Below are positions 36,819 through 46,355 of a stretch of 64,000 nt of DNA, piece after piece; positions within the stretch are counted from its first letter, which is position 1, and every line of letters begins with the position of its first letter. The translations under genes and the position numbers were made by a program. The stretch spans positions 748,359 to 812,358 of the forward strand of contig OX044354.1 in NCBI GenBank assembly GCA_943846615.1, read 5' to 3'. Under the pieces are notes generated by a model, which ran no database searches, had not been told where the DNA came from, and saw nothing but the letters and a program-made list of their open reading frames with translations. The stretch is from an uncultured Amylibacter sp. (lineage in GTDB: Bacteria > Pseudomonadota > Alphaproteobacteria > Rhodobacterales > Rhodobacteraceae).

Positions 36819-36831
36819 AAAAATTCCCAAC

Positions 36832-37503
36832 CTAGGAAACGCGGTGGAATAGATGTGTAAACGTCGCCGTGGCCAGTACGGGTACGAACAGGTTTACCAG
36901 CGGGATCGTCAGCACGAAGGCCATGAGGACACCCGCCATGAACACTTGTCCGCCAGCGCGTTTCCGCAAGGCTTTGGCATCGGGTGGGGACATGCGGCGC
37001 AGGGCGACCATTTGGAAATATTCCCGCCCCAACATGAAACCGTTCACCGCCCAGAATACGAATGGGGCGAAGACGTTGGCGATCACATAGATGATTAATG
37101 CAAACAGGTTCACCACCAACATCAGGCCAAGGAAACGGGCGGATTCGCCCAGACCATCCATGAAGCCCGCGCGCGGTGTAGGGGTAAGGTGGGGGTAATG
37201 TTTCGCCTCTACCGCGTCCGCCACCTGATCCAGAAACAGGCCAGTGAACAATGATGCAACGGGAATCATTAGGAATATTGAGCCGATCAGCGCGGAAATC
37301 AGCAAGAATCCCGATAATATGGTGCTGAGCCATGCGATTTCACCAATCCAAGGCAGGGAAATTGTATCGGGGAGCAGGAGTTGCACGCCAAATGTAACGC
37401 CCAAGAGAAGCAGGATGGTGAGGCCGACGCCCATGGCCATGACCTTGAGGAACTTGGGATCTGTGGATTGGGCCAATGCTTTGGTGAAGTCGGTTATGAT
37501 CAC
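36832..37503 (-). CDS. EI24 domain (CysZ-like) membrane protein
   Basis: The 223-residue protein has about four long helices or hairpins and the NGFMLGREYFQMVALRRM signature shared by EI24/CysZ proteins. E. coli CysZ takes up sulfate for cysteine synthesis; whether this member does the same is uncertain. Translation seems to start at a GTG (37503) with AGGA seven bases before it. No cysteine-synthesis gene is close by. Confidence 0.85.
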   Translation of the reverse strand: MIITDFTKALAQSTDPKFLKVMAMGVGLTILLLLGVTFGVQLLLPDTISLPWIGEIAWLSTILSGFLLISALIGSIFLMIPVASLFTGLFLDQVADAVEAKHYPHLTPTPRAGFMDGLGESARFLGLMLVVNLFALIIYVIANVFAPFVFWAVNGFMLGREYFQMVALRRMSPPDAKALRKRAGGQVFMAGVLMAFVLTIPLVNLFVPVLATATFTHLFHRVS

Positions 37504-37681
37504 GTGGTGTCCTGTGGTTATAGTATGTAATGGTATTTATATAGGTATTGTGGGAACCCTTACAAACTCCGTGTGATGAAGATTAGCGACGTTTGGATTC
37601 TATAGTCGCTATTAGTATCAATGTCAGCAATGGGGGACAATACAGCCGTTCAAGAAGTAGGCAGTTTTGTCTGCTTTGGAA

Positions 37682-38200
37682 CTAAGAAACGCGTAACTTC
37701 AGCGCATATAATGCATCTGGGTGGTCGTAGCTATCAAACATCACCTCACCCACTCGTGACATCCCAAGCTTCTCCAAAACACGAATGGAACGCTTGTTGT
37801 TAGGGTCGACCATTGCGACTATCCGAGAGATAGAAGGGATATCGTCCGTTTTCCGAAGTAACCCAGACACCGCTTCTGTAGCGTATCCATTGCTCCATGC
37901 ATGTCGCGACAACCGGAAACCAATTTCCGCGTCACCTTGTTCGTTGCGCTTGGGTTCGTTTGATAAATTGATGTACCCGACTACTTCACCAGTGGATTTT
38001 TGAGCTATCGCAAATGGCCCAGACAGAAGATCATCGGTACGAACAGCAAGGGCCCTTTGGAACCAATCCATCTGTTGTTTGGAAGTAAATGCTCCATGGT
38101 CACTGAACTTCATGACATCAGGATCGCCAAGTATTGATGCAACTTGCATCTGGTCACCTTTCCTCCATTTCCTCAATACTAGTCTATCTGTCTCGATCAT
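37682..38200 (-). CDS. GNAT acetyltransferase, RimJ/RimL-like
   Basis: The 172-residue protein starts MIETDRLVLRKWRKGD, the usual opening of this group. Its acetyl-CoA region includes RLSRHAWSNGYATEAV, and the VDPNNKRSIRVLEKLGM element follows. The start at 38200 sits right behind GAGGGA, a tight spacing; a frame from 38263 is possible but longer than family members. Acceptor unknown. The gene stands alone, with about 180 bases on its downstream side and 250 upstream in which I see no other gene. Confidence 0.87.
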   Translation of the reverse strand: MIETDRLVLRKWRKGDQMQVASILGDPDVMKFSDHGAFTSKQQMDWFQRALAVRTDDLLSGPFAIAQKSTGEVVGYINLSNEPKRNEQGDAEIGFRLSRHAWSNGYATEAVSGLLRKTDDIPSISRIVAMVDPNNKRSIRVLEKLGMSRVGEVMFDSYDHPDALYALKLRVS

Positions 38201-38449
38201 TCCCTCACGATGAACATGTTTCACTGAAATCACAAGGCATGGCATTTTCACTTTGGCACTCATTCAAGTGCCACACAGCAAAGGTTAATTTTGGGCTCTA
38301 AGCCGACATTCATTTAACATGTAGACCAAACATCACGACCGTCGGCGGTTAACAGGCGCTTAGCGCCCCGCCCTTTGGGATGGTCTGGGCGCATTCAAAT
38401 ATGAATGATCTTGGTGCATTGACGAAAAGAGCATCATCATGAGGGGAAT

Positions 38450-39676
38450 CTATAGCATTATTTTTGGGTCTTTTGGTAACTGAAGCCCCGGAAATACGGT
38501 GCCGGATAGGTCTGTTTTCGATAGGCCAAACAAGCCGCGCATCACATAAGCAGCAATGGCGCGCACATCTTGGGTTGGGAGTAAATCGCGTTCTTTGTAT
38601 AAATCGCTGTCGCGTAAGCCCGGCCAATCGCCGTAGACATCGCCGCCTTTGATTGCTCCGCCAGCGAGAACCATTGCGCCGCCCGTGCCGTGATCAGTAC
38701 CCATGGACCCGTTTTGCCGTACTGTGCGCCCAAATTCCGTCATGCAAACCACACCAGTTTTTTCCCAAACATCACCCAATTCTGCCTTTAATGTCAGGAT
38801 TGCGCGTGACAGCTCTGCTAATGGTTTATTGATTGTGTTTTTCTGGTTGTTATGTGTATCCCAGCCCCCGATGGAAAAAGCCGCGATGCGGGTGTCTTGT
38901 TTTAGTTGATCTGCGGCGAATTTCGCCAATTCTTTGGACCGCGTTGATAGGCGTGCAGATTTCAAATTTTGCCGCATCATTTGTTGCATCATACCGTCGT
39001 CATCCATATCGATCCCTTGCATGCCCTCGGCAGAGAGATCGATCGCGACCTGTGCGGATGCGTGGAACAGTGGATCGGTTTCATAGACACGTTCCAACAA
39101 CCCGATGCCCTGCTGTGACATCAGCAATGATCGACCAGGTGACCAACTGGAATGTTTTTCATCGCCTTGCATCATGATCAGATGTTCCTGCCCAATCGCA
39201 AATGCCGTTTCTGAATGCACGTTAGGCATTAGTGTCAGCAAACGGTTCAGCCAACCCGATGGGTCGCTGGTGCTTTGGTATTGGTGCAGATTGGCATAAC
39301 CCGCTTCGAGTAAATCTTGGCCATCGAAGTGGCTGCGTTTATCGCGATATGGCGTGGACACGGCATGAACAAAACCCAGTTCATTTGCATCCCAAAGCGG
39401 TGCCAGATTTGCCAATCCAGGGTGAAGTGCAAACATCCCCGATAGATGGGTCTGCCCCGTTGTATCAATGTTGTCGCGATAGGTTGCATAATTACGATCC
39501 CCGATGGGACGAACCACATCCAGACCATCCATTGCCCCACGCAGGATGATCACGACCAATCGATTGTCGGATGGCACCGATGCGAATGTGACAGGCGTGA
39601 TCAATGGGCTGGCGGCGGCAGAGCACCCCATGATCATGGCGTTTCTTAACATTTGGCGGCGTGTAAAATCGGACAT
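38450..39676 (-). CDS. Exported DUF1501 protein
   Basis: The 408-residue protein has a Tat signal (TRRQMLRNAMIMGCSAAASPLI, about residues 5-26) and the DUF1501 core, recognised by VIILRGAMDGLDVVRPIGD near residue 42 and GVVCMTEFGRT and GTDHGTGGAMVLAG later. DUF1501 proteins are related to the alkaline-phosphatase/sulfatase fold; their substrate is not known. It follows the DUF1800 gene after three bases and forms an operon with it. AAGG precedes the ATG. Confidence 0.92.
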   Translation of the reverse strand: MSDFTRRQMLRNAMIMGCSAAASPLITPVTFASVPSDNRLVVIILRGAMDGLDVVRPIGDRNYATYRDNIDTTGQTHLSGMFALHPGLANLAPLWDANELGFVHAVSTPYRDKRSHFDGQDLLEAGYANLHQYQSTSDPSGWLNRLLTLMPNVHSETAFAIGQEHLIMMQGDEKHSSWSPGRSLLMSQQGIGLLERVYETDPLFHASAQVAIDLSAEGMQGIDMDDDGMMQQMMRQNLKSARLSTRSKELAKFAADQLKQDTRIAAFSIGGWDTHNNQKNTINKPLAELSRAILTLKAELGDVWEKTGVVCMTEFGRTVRQNGSMGTDHGTGGAMVLAGGAIKGGDVYGDWPGLRDSDLYKERDLLPTQDVRAIAAYVMRGLFGLSKTDLSGTVFPGLQLPKDPKIML

Positions 39677-39679
39677 GCG

Positions 39680-41023
39680 TTACCTTCTGTTGAATGCAGG
39701 TGATGCAAGAACCATTGCCATCGCCTCTTGTTTGTTGTCGGCCTTTAATACTGCGAATTTCAGGGCGTTTGATGCCCGATCGCCAAGTGTATTCTTTAGA
39801 AATTTGCGTGGATCAATTTGTTTAGTGCGCGGTTCTGTGACCTGCATCGCCCATTGCAAGCGCCCCGCCAAACCGATGGGGGTAATCCAAGCGTCAGCGT
39901 TTTCAGGCCAGCCATCGGGGCCGTCCGCGTTGAACATATTTTGCCCCATCAACGACATTGGAATTGTGACGTTTCGCCGAAATTGTGCCGCTGTCAATTT
40001 ATCCAGCATTGGCGCAGTATAGCCCAGTGCGCGTATTCCAGAGACGACGTAATCAAAGGGTTGTTTTGCCTTTTGCCCGAGTGATGATGTACTATTGGGG
40101 TGTTCCAGAAGGGCGATGTAGGTTTGCATCAGATCACCGCCCGAAAGGTAAAATCGATTTGCAACATGTGCGACGTGATCTGGGTTTGGGTCATCTGATA
40201 CGAAATGAACCACCAGTTTTTGTGCGATATTTTGCGCCGTATCGCGGTGATGCGATGCATCTACCAGAAAACCTTGGATATCAGTCAGTTTCGCAGGGTC
40301 ACCACCATATGTTTGGCCCAATACCTGCTCTGTGCCGGGTTCCGCTAGGCGTGGGGAAAACTGCATTTCATGGCGATCATGGACGCTTAAGCCCGTCAGT
40401 AATTCGGCCAGTTGACGCACGTCTGCTTGTGTGTAATTTGCGTTAACTCCCATCGTATGTAGTTCTAACAATTCACGGGCTAGGTTCTCGTTTAGTCCAC
40501 GACCTTTGCGTTTACCAAAGTTGCTGTTGGGGCCAATCGATGAGGTTTGATCCAAAAAATTTAGCATCACGGGGTGCAATGTACTGGCCGTTAAAAGATT
40601 GCTAAAGTTGCCTGCGATATGGGGACGGATTGCATCATCGATGAAGGCTGGAATTGTCGAAGATAACATCAAATTTTTGGCGACTACAGTGAAATGGTTC
40701 GTCCAAAATTGGACCAGCCGTTCACGAAAACCAGCATCAGACACCACCGCACGCATGACGATATTACGTTTCGAATTACGGACATGATCGACCAGAAATT
40801 TGTTTAGATCTTGGTAACCTTGCTTTGCCTCAGTATCGCCTTTATCAGCTTGCTTTTTAAGGGAGATGCGGATTTTGATGATATCCGCCGTGCTTTGCAG
40901 GGTCATGTTCGGGTAATCTTGAACAACGGTGTCATCGCCGACCAATTGTTGTGTTAGTGCTGGCAAATCATTGCCTTGATCAGCCCCATAACCAAAACGG
41001 ACTGCTGCGATTGTTGAAAGCAT
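39680..41023 (-). CDS. DUF1800 protein
   Basis: The 447-residue protein matches DUF1800: AAVRFGYGADQG at the start, FRERLVQFWTNHFTV, and NENLARELLELHTMGVNANYTQADVRQLAELLTGL near residue 172. Family members occur paired with exported DUF1501 proteins, as here, and the pair has no established activity. No signal peptide is visible. The start is the ATG at 41023, with AGG eight bases upstream, rather than a TTG at 41029. Confidence 0.9.
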   Translation of the reverse strand: MLSTIAAVRFGYGADQGNDLPALTQQLVGDDTVVQDYPNMTLQSTADIIKIRISLKKQADKGDTEAKQGYQDLNKFLVDHVRNSKRNIVMRAVVSDAGFRERLVQFWTNHFTVVAKNLMLSSTIPAFIDDAIRPHIAGNFSNLLTASTLHPVMLNFLDQTSSIGPNSNFGKRKGRGLNENLARELLELHTMGVNANYTQADVRQLAELLTGLSVHDRHEMQFSPRLAEPGTEQVLGQTYGGDPAKLTDIQGFLVDASHHRDTAQNIAQKLVVHFVSDDPNPDHVAHVANRFYLSGGDLMQTYIALLEHPNSTSSLGQKAKQPFDYVVSGIRALGYTAPMLDKLTAAQFRRNVTIPMSLMGQNMFNADGPDGWPENADAWITPIGLAGRLQWAMQVTEPRTKQIDPRKFLKNTLGDRASNALKFAVLKADNKQEAMAMVLASPAFNRR

Positions 41024-41253
41024 CGACAAAACCTACATCCTTCGTATTTCATTAAATCTAACAGTGTTTTCAGGTCACCGATACGATCACAAATTTATCA
41101 GCGTTTTTTTGCCGCTTCAATCACCCAAGCATTTATCTTCGCTTGCTGGTTCCGTATTTCAGCGAAGTCGCGTTGGTGTTTGATTAATGCATCAAAATCA
41201 ACAACCTAGGTGGTTGATAAATAGGCGCATTTTGGGTTCTGGATCCACAAACA
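41024..41253. other. Intergenic region between the DUF1800 gene and the aspS terminator
   Basis: No gene is supportable here. The stretch must carry the DUF1800-DUF1501 promoter. A short palindrome, ACCTAGGT, lies in an inverted repeat CAACC/GGTTG near 41201-41215. Confidence 0.5.
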
Positions 41254-41285
41254 AAAACGCCCGCTGGAAAACCAACGGGCGTTTT
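41254..41285 (-). terminator. Terminator of aspS
   Basis: On the minus strand AAAACGCCCG-T-TGG pairs with CCA-G-CGGGCGTTTT around TTTT, with one G-T wobble, and runs into TTTTTGTTT. It lies 20 bases after the aspS stop. Confidence 0.85.
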
Positions 41286-41305
41286 GAATTCAAATTTTTA
41301 TTCGT

Positions 41306-43087
41306 TTAGTCCTCTTGGGGCATGATCCGTAGGCCAAGTTCGCGAAGCTGTTCGTTGGTTGCTTCGGATGGGCCATCCAGCATCAAATCTTCGGCGCGTT
41401 GGTTCATTGGGAACATGATGACCTGACGGATGTTATCCTCGTTCGCCAATAACATTACGATACGGTCGATGCCCGCCGCACAGCCACCGTGGGGTGGGGC
41501 GCCATAGGTAAACGCGTTGACCATGCCGCCGAAGCGTTTGTTCACTTCTTCGTTCGGGTAGCCAGCGATTTCGAATGCTTTGTACATGATTTCTGGTTGG
41601 TGGTTACGGATCGCACCAGAGATCAGCTCGTAGCCGTTACAGGCCAGATCGTATTGGTAGCCAAGGATCGTTTCGGGGTCTTCGGCGTCCAGCGCGGCAA
41701 GGCCGCCCTGTGGCATTGAGAATGGGTTGTGGCTGAAATCAACCTTACCCGATTCCGCGTCGCGTTCGTACATTGGGAAATCGACGATCCATGCGAATTC
41801 GAAGCTGTCTTCGTTCGTTAGGCCAAGTTCATTGCCGATTGTGGTACGTGCGCGGCCTGCGACGCCTTCGAACGCGGATGGTTTACCAGCAAGGAAGAAC
41901 GCGGCATCGCCGACTTCCAATCCAAGTTGTTGACGAATGGCTTCGGTGCGTTCTGGGCCGATGTTTTTCGCTAATGGGCCTGCGGCCTCCATGCCTTCGC
42001 CTTGATCGCGCCAGAAGATGTAACCCATGCCAGGCAAGCCTTCTTGTTGGGCGAATTTGTTCATGCGGTCACAGAATTTGCGCGATCCACCTTTGGGGGC
42101 TGGGATTGCGCGGACTTGGGTACCCTCATTTTCCAGAAGGTTGGCGAAAATCGCAAAGCCTGAACCGCGGAAGTGATCGGATACGATTTGCATTTTGATC
42201 GGGTTGCGCAAATCTGGTTTGTCTGTGCCGTACCACAGGGCCGCGTCCTTGTAGGAGATTTGCGGCCAATCTTGGGATACCGTGCGGCCGCCGCCGAACT
42301 CTTCGAACACGCCTTTCAGCACCGGTTCGATGGTGTCGAATACGTCTTGTTGTTCAACGAAGGACATTTCCATGTCCAGTTGGTAAAAATCGGTTGGTGA
42401 ACGGTCTGCGCGAGGGTCTTCGTCGCGGAAACATGGGGCGATTTGGAAGTATTTATCGAAACCCGCAACCATGATCATTTGTTTGAACTGTTGTGGTGCC
42501 TGTGGCAGAGCATAAAATTTGCCCGGGTGTTGGCGTGATGGCACCAAGAAGTCGCGCGCACCTTCGGGGGATGATGCCGTGATGATTGGGGTTTGGAATT
42601 CGTTGAAACCTTGGGTGTCCATGCGGCCACGGATCGATTTGATCACGTTGGAACGCAGGATGATGTTGTTGTGTAATGTTTCGCGACGCAGATCGAGGAA
42701 GCGGTATTTCAGGCGCGTTTCTTCGGGGAAATCTGGTTCGTCGAAAACTTGTAATGGCAGCTCTTCTGATGCGCCAAGCACTTCCATGTCGCGGATGAAA
42801 ATTTCGACTTCGCCTGTTGGGAGTTTTTTGTTTACCAGTTCGGGTGCGCGTGCCTTCACCTCGCCGTCGATGCGGATACACCATTCGGAGCGTACTTTTT
42901 CCAATGCGGAAAAGGCTGGGCTGTCTGGGTCGGCCAGAACCTGTGTGACGCCGTAGTGGTCGCGAAGATCGATGAACAAAATGCCGCCGTGATCACGTAC
43001 ACGGTGAACCCACCCTGACAAACGTACGTTTTGGCCAACGTGGCTGGCGTTAAGTGCGGCACAGGTGTGCGTGCGATATGCGGTCAT
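41306..43087 (-). CDS. aspS: Aspartyl-tRNA synthetase AspS
   Basis: AspS charges tRNA with aspartate. The 593 residues have the N-terminal OB-fold anticodon domain ([19 protein letters not shown], about 20-40), class II motif 2 ([25 protein letters not shown]), the bacterial GAD insertion in the middle and motif 3 (FGAPPHGG-like, here [15 protein letters not shown]). The start at 43087 has AAGGGA eight bases before; longer frames from 43096 or 43129 are less likely. Confidence 0.98.
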   Translation of the reverse strand: MTAYRTHTCAALNASHVGQNVRLSGWVHRVRDHGGILFIDLRDHYGVTQVLADPDSPAFSALEKVRSEWCIRIDGEVKARAPELVNKKLPTGEVEIFIRDMEVLGASEELPLQVFDEPDFPEETRLKYRFLDLRRETLHNNIILRSNVIKSIRGRMDTQGFNEFQTPIITASSPEGARDFLVPSRQHPGKFYALPQAPQQFKQMIMVAGFDKYFQIAPCFRDEDPRADRSPTDFYQLDMEMSFVEQQDVFDTIEPVLKGVFEEFGGGRTVSQDWPQISYKDAALWYGTDKPDLRNPIKMQIVSDHFRGSGFAIFANLLENEGTQVRAIPAPKGGSRKFCDRMNKFAQQEGLPGMGYIFWRDQGEGMEAAGPLAKNIGPERTEAIRQQLGLEVGDAAFFLAGKPSAFEGVAGRARTTIGNELGLTNEDSFEFAWIVDFPMYERDAESGKVDFSHNPFSMPQGGLAALDAEDPETILGYQYDLACNGYELISGAIRNHQPEIMYKAFEIAGYPNEEVNKRFGGMVNAFTYGAPPHGGCAAGIDRIVMLLANEDNIRQVIMFPMNQRAEDLMLDGPSEATNEQLRELGLRIMPQED

Positions 43088-43162
43088 TGCGGTCATCCCT
43101 TCGGGGTTAAATCTGTTGGGTTGATACATGTTATTGGCGGCGAAATGTCAAGCCTTGGATGG

Positions 43163-43792
43163 TTATTGCGCCACATTCCCGCCCGAAAAAAACAGCCAGC
43201 CGAGGCCGCTGGCGAAGATTGCGAGGCCGGTAATCGAATGATCCGCCATCGCCTGTGGGAAGGAACCGCGCAAGTAACCCCGTGCGAAGATGAAGCTGCC
43301 GATGAATGTCATCGCGAAGACGATCCAGTGGAAGTACATTAGATGGGCGAAGCTGAAGAGGAATGCATTGGCGGTTATGGCGTGTGATTGTGCCCTGAAC
43401 AGGTCACCGTAGCGTTTGAAAAACAGCGGGCGGAAGATCAGTTCTTGGGGGAGTACAAGGATCAGGGGGTAAGCGATTGCCAGAATTGGTAAAAGCAAAG
43501 GGCGCTCTCGGATCAAAAGGAAAAGGCGATCTGGGAGTAACCACCAGCATAACTCGGAGGCAATAGCGAGTGTTATCGCGCCCAATGCCAGTGTTTGGCG
43601 CCAGTGAACGCGTCCCTGCAACAGGCTATTCCAGCGGAAGGTATCGGTAAAATGAAGCAAAACAATCGCCAAGGCACCCGATGACAGCAGAACTGTCCAC
43701 ATGCGTGAGGGGTGGATCGCGAATGCCATAATGATTGGCAGAGCAATGAACAAAATGAACAGTTCCGCCCAGCGTCTAGTTGTTAAAGTCAT
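43163..43792 (-). CDS. CPBP-type intramembrane protease-like protein
   Basis: The 209-residue membrane protein has about seven helices. In the expected place it has PQELIFRPLFFKRYG, then FSFAHLMYFHW and a third motif with ADHSITG, which is the CPBP/ABI pattern EExxxR, FxxxH and HxxxD/N. The first glutamate of EExxxR is Gln here, which may lower or alter activity. The ATG at 43792 lies inside the end of pxpC, so the genes are coupled. Family members are type II CAAX prenyl-endopeptidase relatives. Confidence 0.82.
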   Translation of the reverse strand: MTLTTRRWAELFILFIALPIIMAFAIHPSRMWTVLLSSGALAIVLLHFTDTFRWNSLLQGRVHWRQTLALGAITLAIASELCWWLLPDRLFLLIRERPLLLPILAIAYPLILVLPQELIFRPLFFKRYGDLFRAQSHAITANAFLFSFAHLMYFHWIVFAMTFIGSFIFARGYLRGSFPQAMADHSITGLAIFASGLGWLFFSGGNVAQ

Positions 43793-44780
43793 CAATGACC
43801 CCCGATACCAAGTTGCTGTTCAACAACTTTTGTTCCAACGACATCCTCTGATCGTCGATATGTTGGCGCAAGCTGGTGATTTTGGCGTTTGCATCGTGGG
43901 CGGCGGAGATGGCTGTTTCCACATCAACCGCTGTAAAGCACAGGGTATCACCCGCGCGCATCTGGGCAACCTGATCCTGATCGGCGGAAATGATCGTGGC
44001 GATTTTGGGGTATCCGCCCGTGGTTTGGTGATCTGCCATTAGGGCGATTGGATCACCGTGACCTGGCACCTGTAATGATCCCCGTGCGATGGGTTCGGAT
44101 GGCATGTCCAATGGCTGGTTGATATGCAATGCGGGGCCAGACAGGCGTACGCCTTGGCGGTTGTATTCGGGGGTCAGGGTGAAATCGTTGGACAGGAACG
44201 AGGTTTGGGTTTCATCGCTGAAATACCTGTCCTGTGGCCCCATGGTGACGCGGATTTTTTTGGATGGTTTTAGGCTGGTCGCATCCAACAACTCTCCGCT
44301 GTTTGTGGCGTTTGTTCGCGTATTGTTGATTGCGATTTTATCGCCCATTTGCAACGGCACACCGCATTGATCAGATGCCAGATGGGTTGATGAACTGCCA
44401 AGCCATGTTGGCGCGTCGATGTCGCCAGCAAAGGACAAATAACACCAGCTGCCCCATTCACCCGCGCGAATTTGTAATTTAGCCCCTTCGGTTAATTCAA
44501 ATATTGCCCAAGATGGCAGTGTTTTGCCATCTAGTATCACCGTAAATCCGCCGCCTGTAACGCATGCCGTAACACCACCCGATACACATGTCAGGTTTAG
44601 CCCCCCCATAGACACTTCGATACTGGCGCTGGGGTCTTGGCCCAGCGCGTAGTGACATAATGCATAGGCGCGGCGATCCATTGGGCCGCCTGGAGTGACG
44701 CCGTAGCGCATGAAATTTGGGCGACCTTGATCTTGGATGGTGACCAATGGGCCAGCGTGATCGATTTTTAGAATTGTCAT
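43776..44780 (-). CDS. pxpC: 5-oxoprolinase subunit C PxpC
   Basis: PxpC acts with PxpA and PxpB to open 5-oxoproline to glutamate using ATP. The 334-residue protein is of the AHS2 (biotin-dependent carboxylase-like) family, with TIQDQGRPNFMRYGVTPGGPMDRRAYALCHYALGQ near the start and TGGYPKIATIISADQDQVAQMRAGD near residue 255. A GTG at 44786 overlaps the pxpB stop; the ATG at 44780 has AGGGGTG upstream and is chosen. Confidence 0.93.
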   Translation of the reverse strand: MTILKIDHAGPLVTIQDQGRPNFMRYGVTPGGPMDRRAYALCHYALGQDPSASIEVSMGGLNLTCVSGGVTACVTGGGFTVILDGKTLPSWAIFELTEGAKLQIRAGEWGSWCYLSFAGDIDAPTWLGSSSTHLASDQCGVPLQMGDKIAINNTRTNATNSGELLDATSLKPSKKIRVTMGPQDRYFSDETQTSFLSNDFTLTPEYNRQGVRLSGPALHINQPLDMPSEPIARGSLQVPGHGDPIALMADHQTTGGYPKIATIISADQDQVAQMRAGDTLCFTAVDVETAISAAHDANAKITSLRQHIDDQRMSLEQKLLNSNLVSGVIDDFNN

Positions 44781-44782
44781 GA

Positions 44783-45460
44783 TCACCCCTGCCCGTATTT
44801 ATCGAAATCAGCGCGTGTCATGCGTTCAAACCCGATGGTATCACCGACATCAAACAAAAATGGATCATCATTGCCCCCGCGCAGTGGGTTGATGGCGGAT
44901 CGCCCGATGACCCACCAACCCGATGGCATGGTGACGGTGCTGATTAACGCCTGCGATCCCGTGATCATCACGGCCTTGGGTGGAACCCCCATGACGGGGG
45001 TTGGTTTGCGTGGGTGTTGGATTACGGGTGGGACGCCGCCCAAATAAGCGTATCCCGGGGCAAAGCCGTACATATAGACCTTGTAGGTGGCAGATGTGTG
45101 TTGTTCGACCACGAATTCTTCGGATTTGCCCAGTGCGGATGCCAATTCGGGCAAATCGGGAGCGAATTCAGCGTCGTAACAGACGGGAATTTTCCAGTGT
45201 TTTCCCTGTGCAGTGGAGGCGTCACCCTGCCCTAGCAATGTTTCTAACTGCGCGGTTATTTCGGCGTAACCCACCAAAAGCGCATCATAGCCAACATATA
45301 ATGCGGCATATGTTGGGATCAGTTCCGTAACACCATGCAGATTGGCCGCGTTCACAGTGCGATCCATCGCCAGAACCTGTGCGTGGATACCATCGTCGAT
45401 CTGATCACCAAATTCGACCAAAACACCAGTATCCGCAATGGGTCGCATTGTTGGATACAT
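44783..45460 (-). CDS. pxpB: 5-oxoprolinase subunit B PxpB
   Basis: PxpB is the AHS1/KipI-type subunit. The 225-residue protein shows DTGVLVEFGD near the start, and YMYGFAPGYAYLGGVP and RKPTPVMGVPPKAVMITGSQ in the middle, which are the family hallmarks. In Bacillus the homologous KipI also inhibits a sporulation kinase, a role not expected here. The start at 45460 lies just past the pxpA stop; an ATG at 45469 that overlaps it is the alternative. Confidence 0.93.
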   Translation of the reverse strand: MYPTMRPIADTGVLVEFGDQIDDGIHAQVLAMDRTVNAANLHGVTELIPTYAALYVGYDALLVGYAEITAQLETLLGQGDASTAQGKHWKIPVCYDAEFAPDLPELASALGKSEEFVVEQHTSATYKVYMYGFAPGYAYLGGVPPVIQHPRKPTPVMGVPPKAVMITGSQALISTVTMPSGWWVIGRSAINPLRGGNDDPFLFDVGDTIGFERMTRADFDKYGQG

Positions 45461-45461
45461 G

Positions 45462-46226
45462 TCAGGCATCCACGAATGAACGGAGTTCGAATCCATGCGC
45501 AATCAGCGCCGCACGCAATTGCACCGCCATATCGACCGCATGGGCGCTGTCGCCGTGAATGCAAATTGAATCTGCCGCCAATTTCACAGAACCACCAGAT
45601 GCGGTTGGCATTTCACCGGTTTCAAAGAATTGGATTAATCGGTCTGCCGCCTGTTCTGCGTCTGTGATCATTGCGCCTGGTTGTCCGCGCAACACCAAAT
45701 TACCATCATCGCCATATCCGCGATCTGCAAAAATCTCGCTGTAGGTTTTGAGACCTGCATTGCGTGATGCGATTTCCAGTTTTGTACCCGACACCGCCAG
45801 CATCGCCAATTCTGGGCAAGATCGTTTCATCGCACCTGCAATGGCATCCGCAACGTCCATGTTTTCACAAGCCCAGTTATTCAACGCGCCATGCGGCTTT
45901 ACATAAGTAATTTCAGCGCCTGCCAGCGATGCAATGCCCCGAATTGTTCCAACTTGGGCAGCGATCAGTTGCTCAACCTCGGGCATCGAAAGGGGGATAC
46001 GGCGGCGACCAAAGCCTTGTTTATCGTCAAAACCCGGATGTGCGCCGATTTTGACGTTACGTTCCTGTGCCAGCTTGATGGTTTCCAACATCACCGCATT
46101 ATCGCCCGCATGCCCGCCACAAGCGATATTCGCGGAATTCACGATATCCAACATCGCGCTGTCGGCACCCATATTCCACGGGCCAAAGCTCTCGCCTAGG
46201 TCGGCATTTAGGTCAATGTATTTCAT
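45462..46226 (-). CDS. pxpA: 5-oxoprolinase subunit A PxpA
   Basis: PxpA (LamB/YcsF family) is the third subunit of prokaryotic 5-oxoprolinase. The 254 residues begin MKYIDLNADLGESFGPW and include ANIACGGHAGD, IGAHPGFDD, YVKPHGALNN and a final CIHGDSAHAV, all strongly conserved. The start at 46226 is fixed by the family N-terminus; a frame from 46352 is longer than any expected form. It heads the pxpA-pxpB-pxpC-CPBP unit and is divergent from the GMC gene. Confidence 0.95.
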   Translation of the reverse strand: MKYIDLNADLGESFGPWNMGADSAMLDIVNSANIACGGHAGDNAVMLETIKLAQERNVKIGAHPGFDDKQGFGRRRIPLSMPEVEQLIAAQVGTIRGIASLAGAEITYVKPHGALNNWACENMDVADAIAGAMKRSCPELAMLAVSGTKLEIASRNAGLKTYSEIFADRGYGDDGNLVLRGQPGAMITDAEQAADRLIQFFETGEMPTASGGSVKLAADSICIHGDSAHAVDMAVQLRAALIAHGFELRSFVDA

Positions 46227-46355
46227 AAGGTGCACCGTGTTGTTGGGGTTGATGGTTAGCCTAGGTGTATGGTCGGAATTTTCAAGCGAATTTAGGCTGG
46301 CTTTTTGCGTGGTTTCAGATTTAGGTAATTTCGAGACAAAGGGTTTCATCACATC

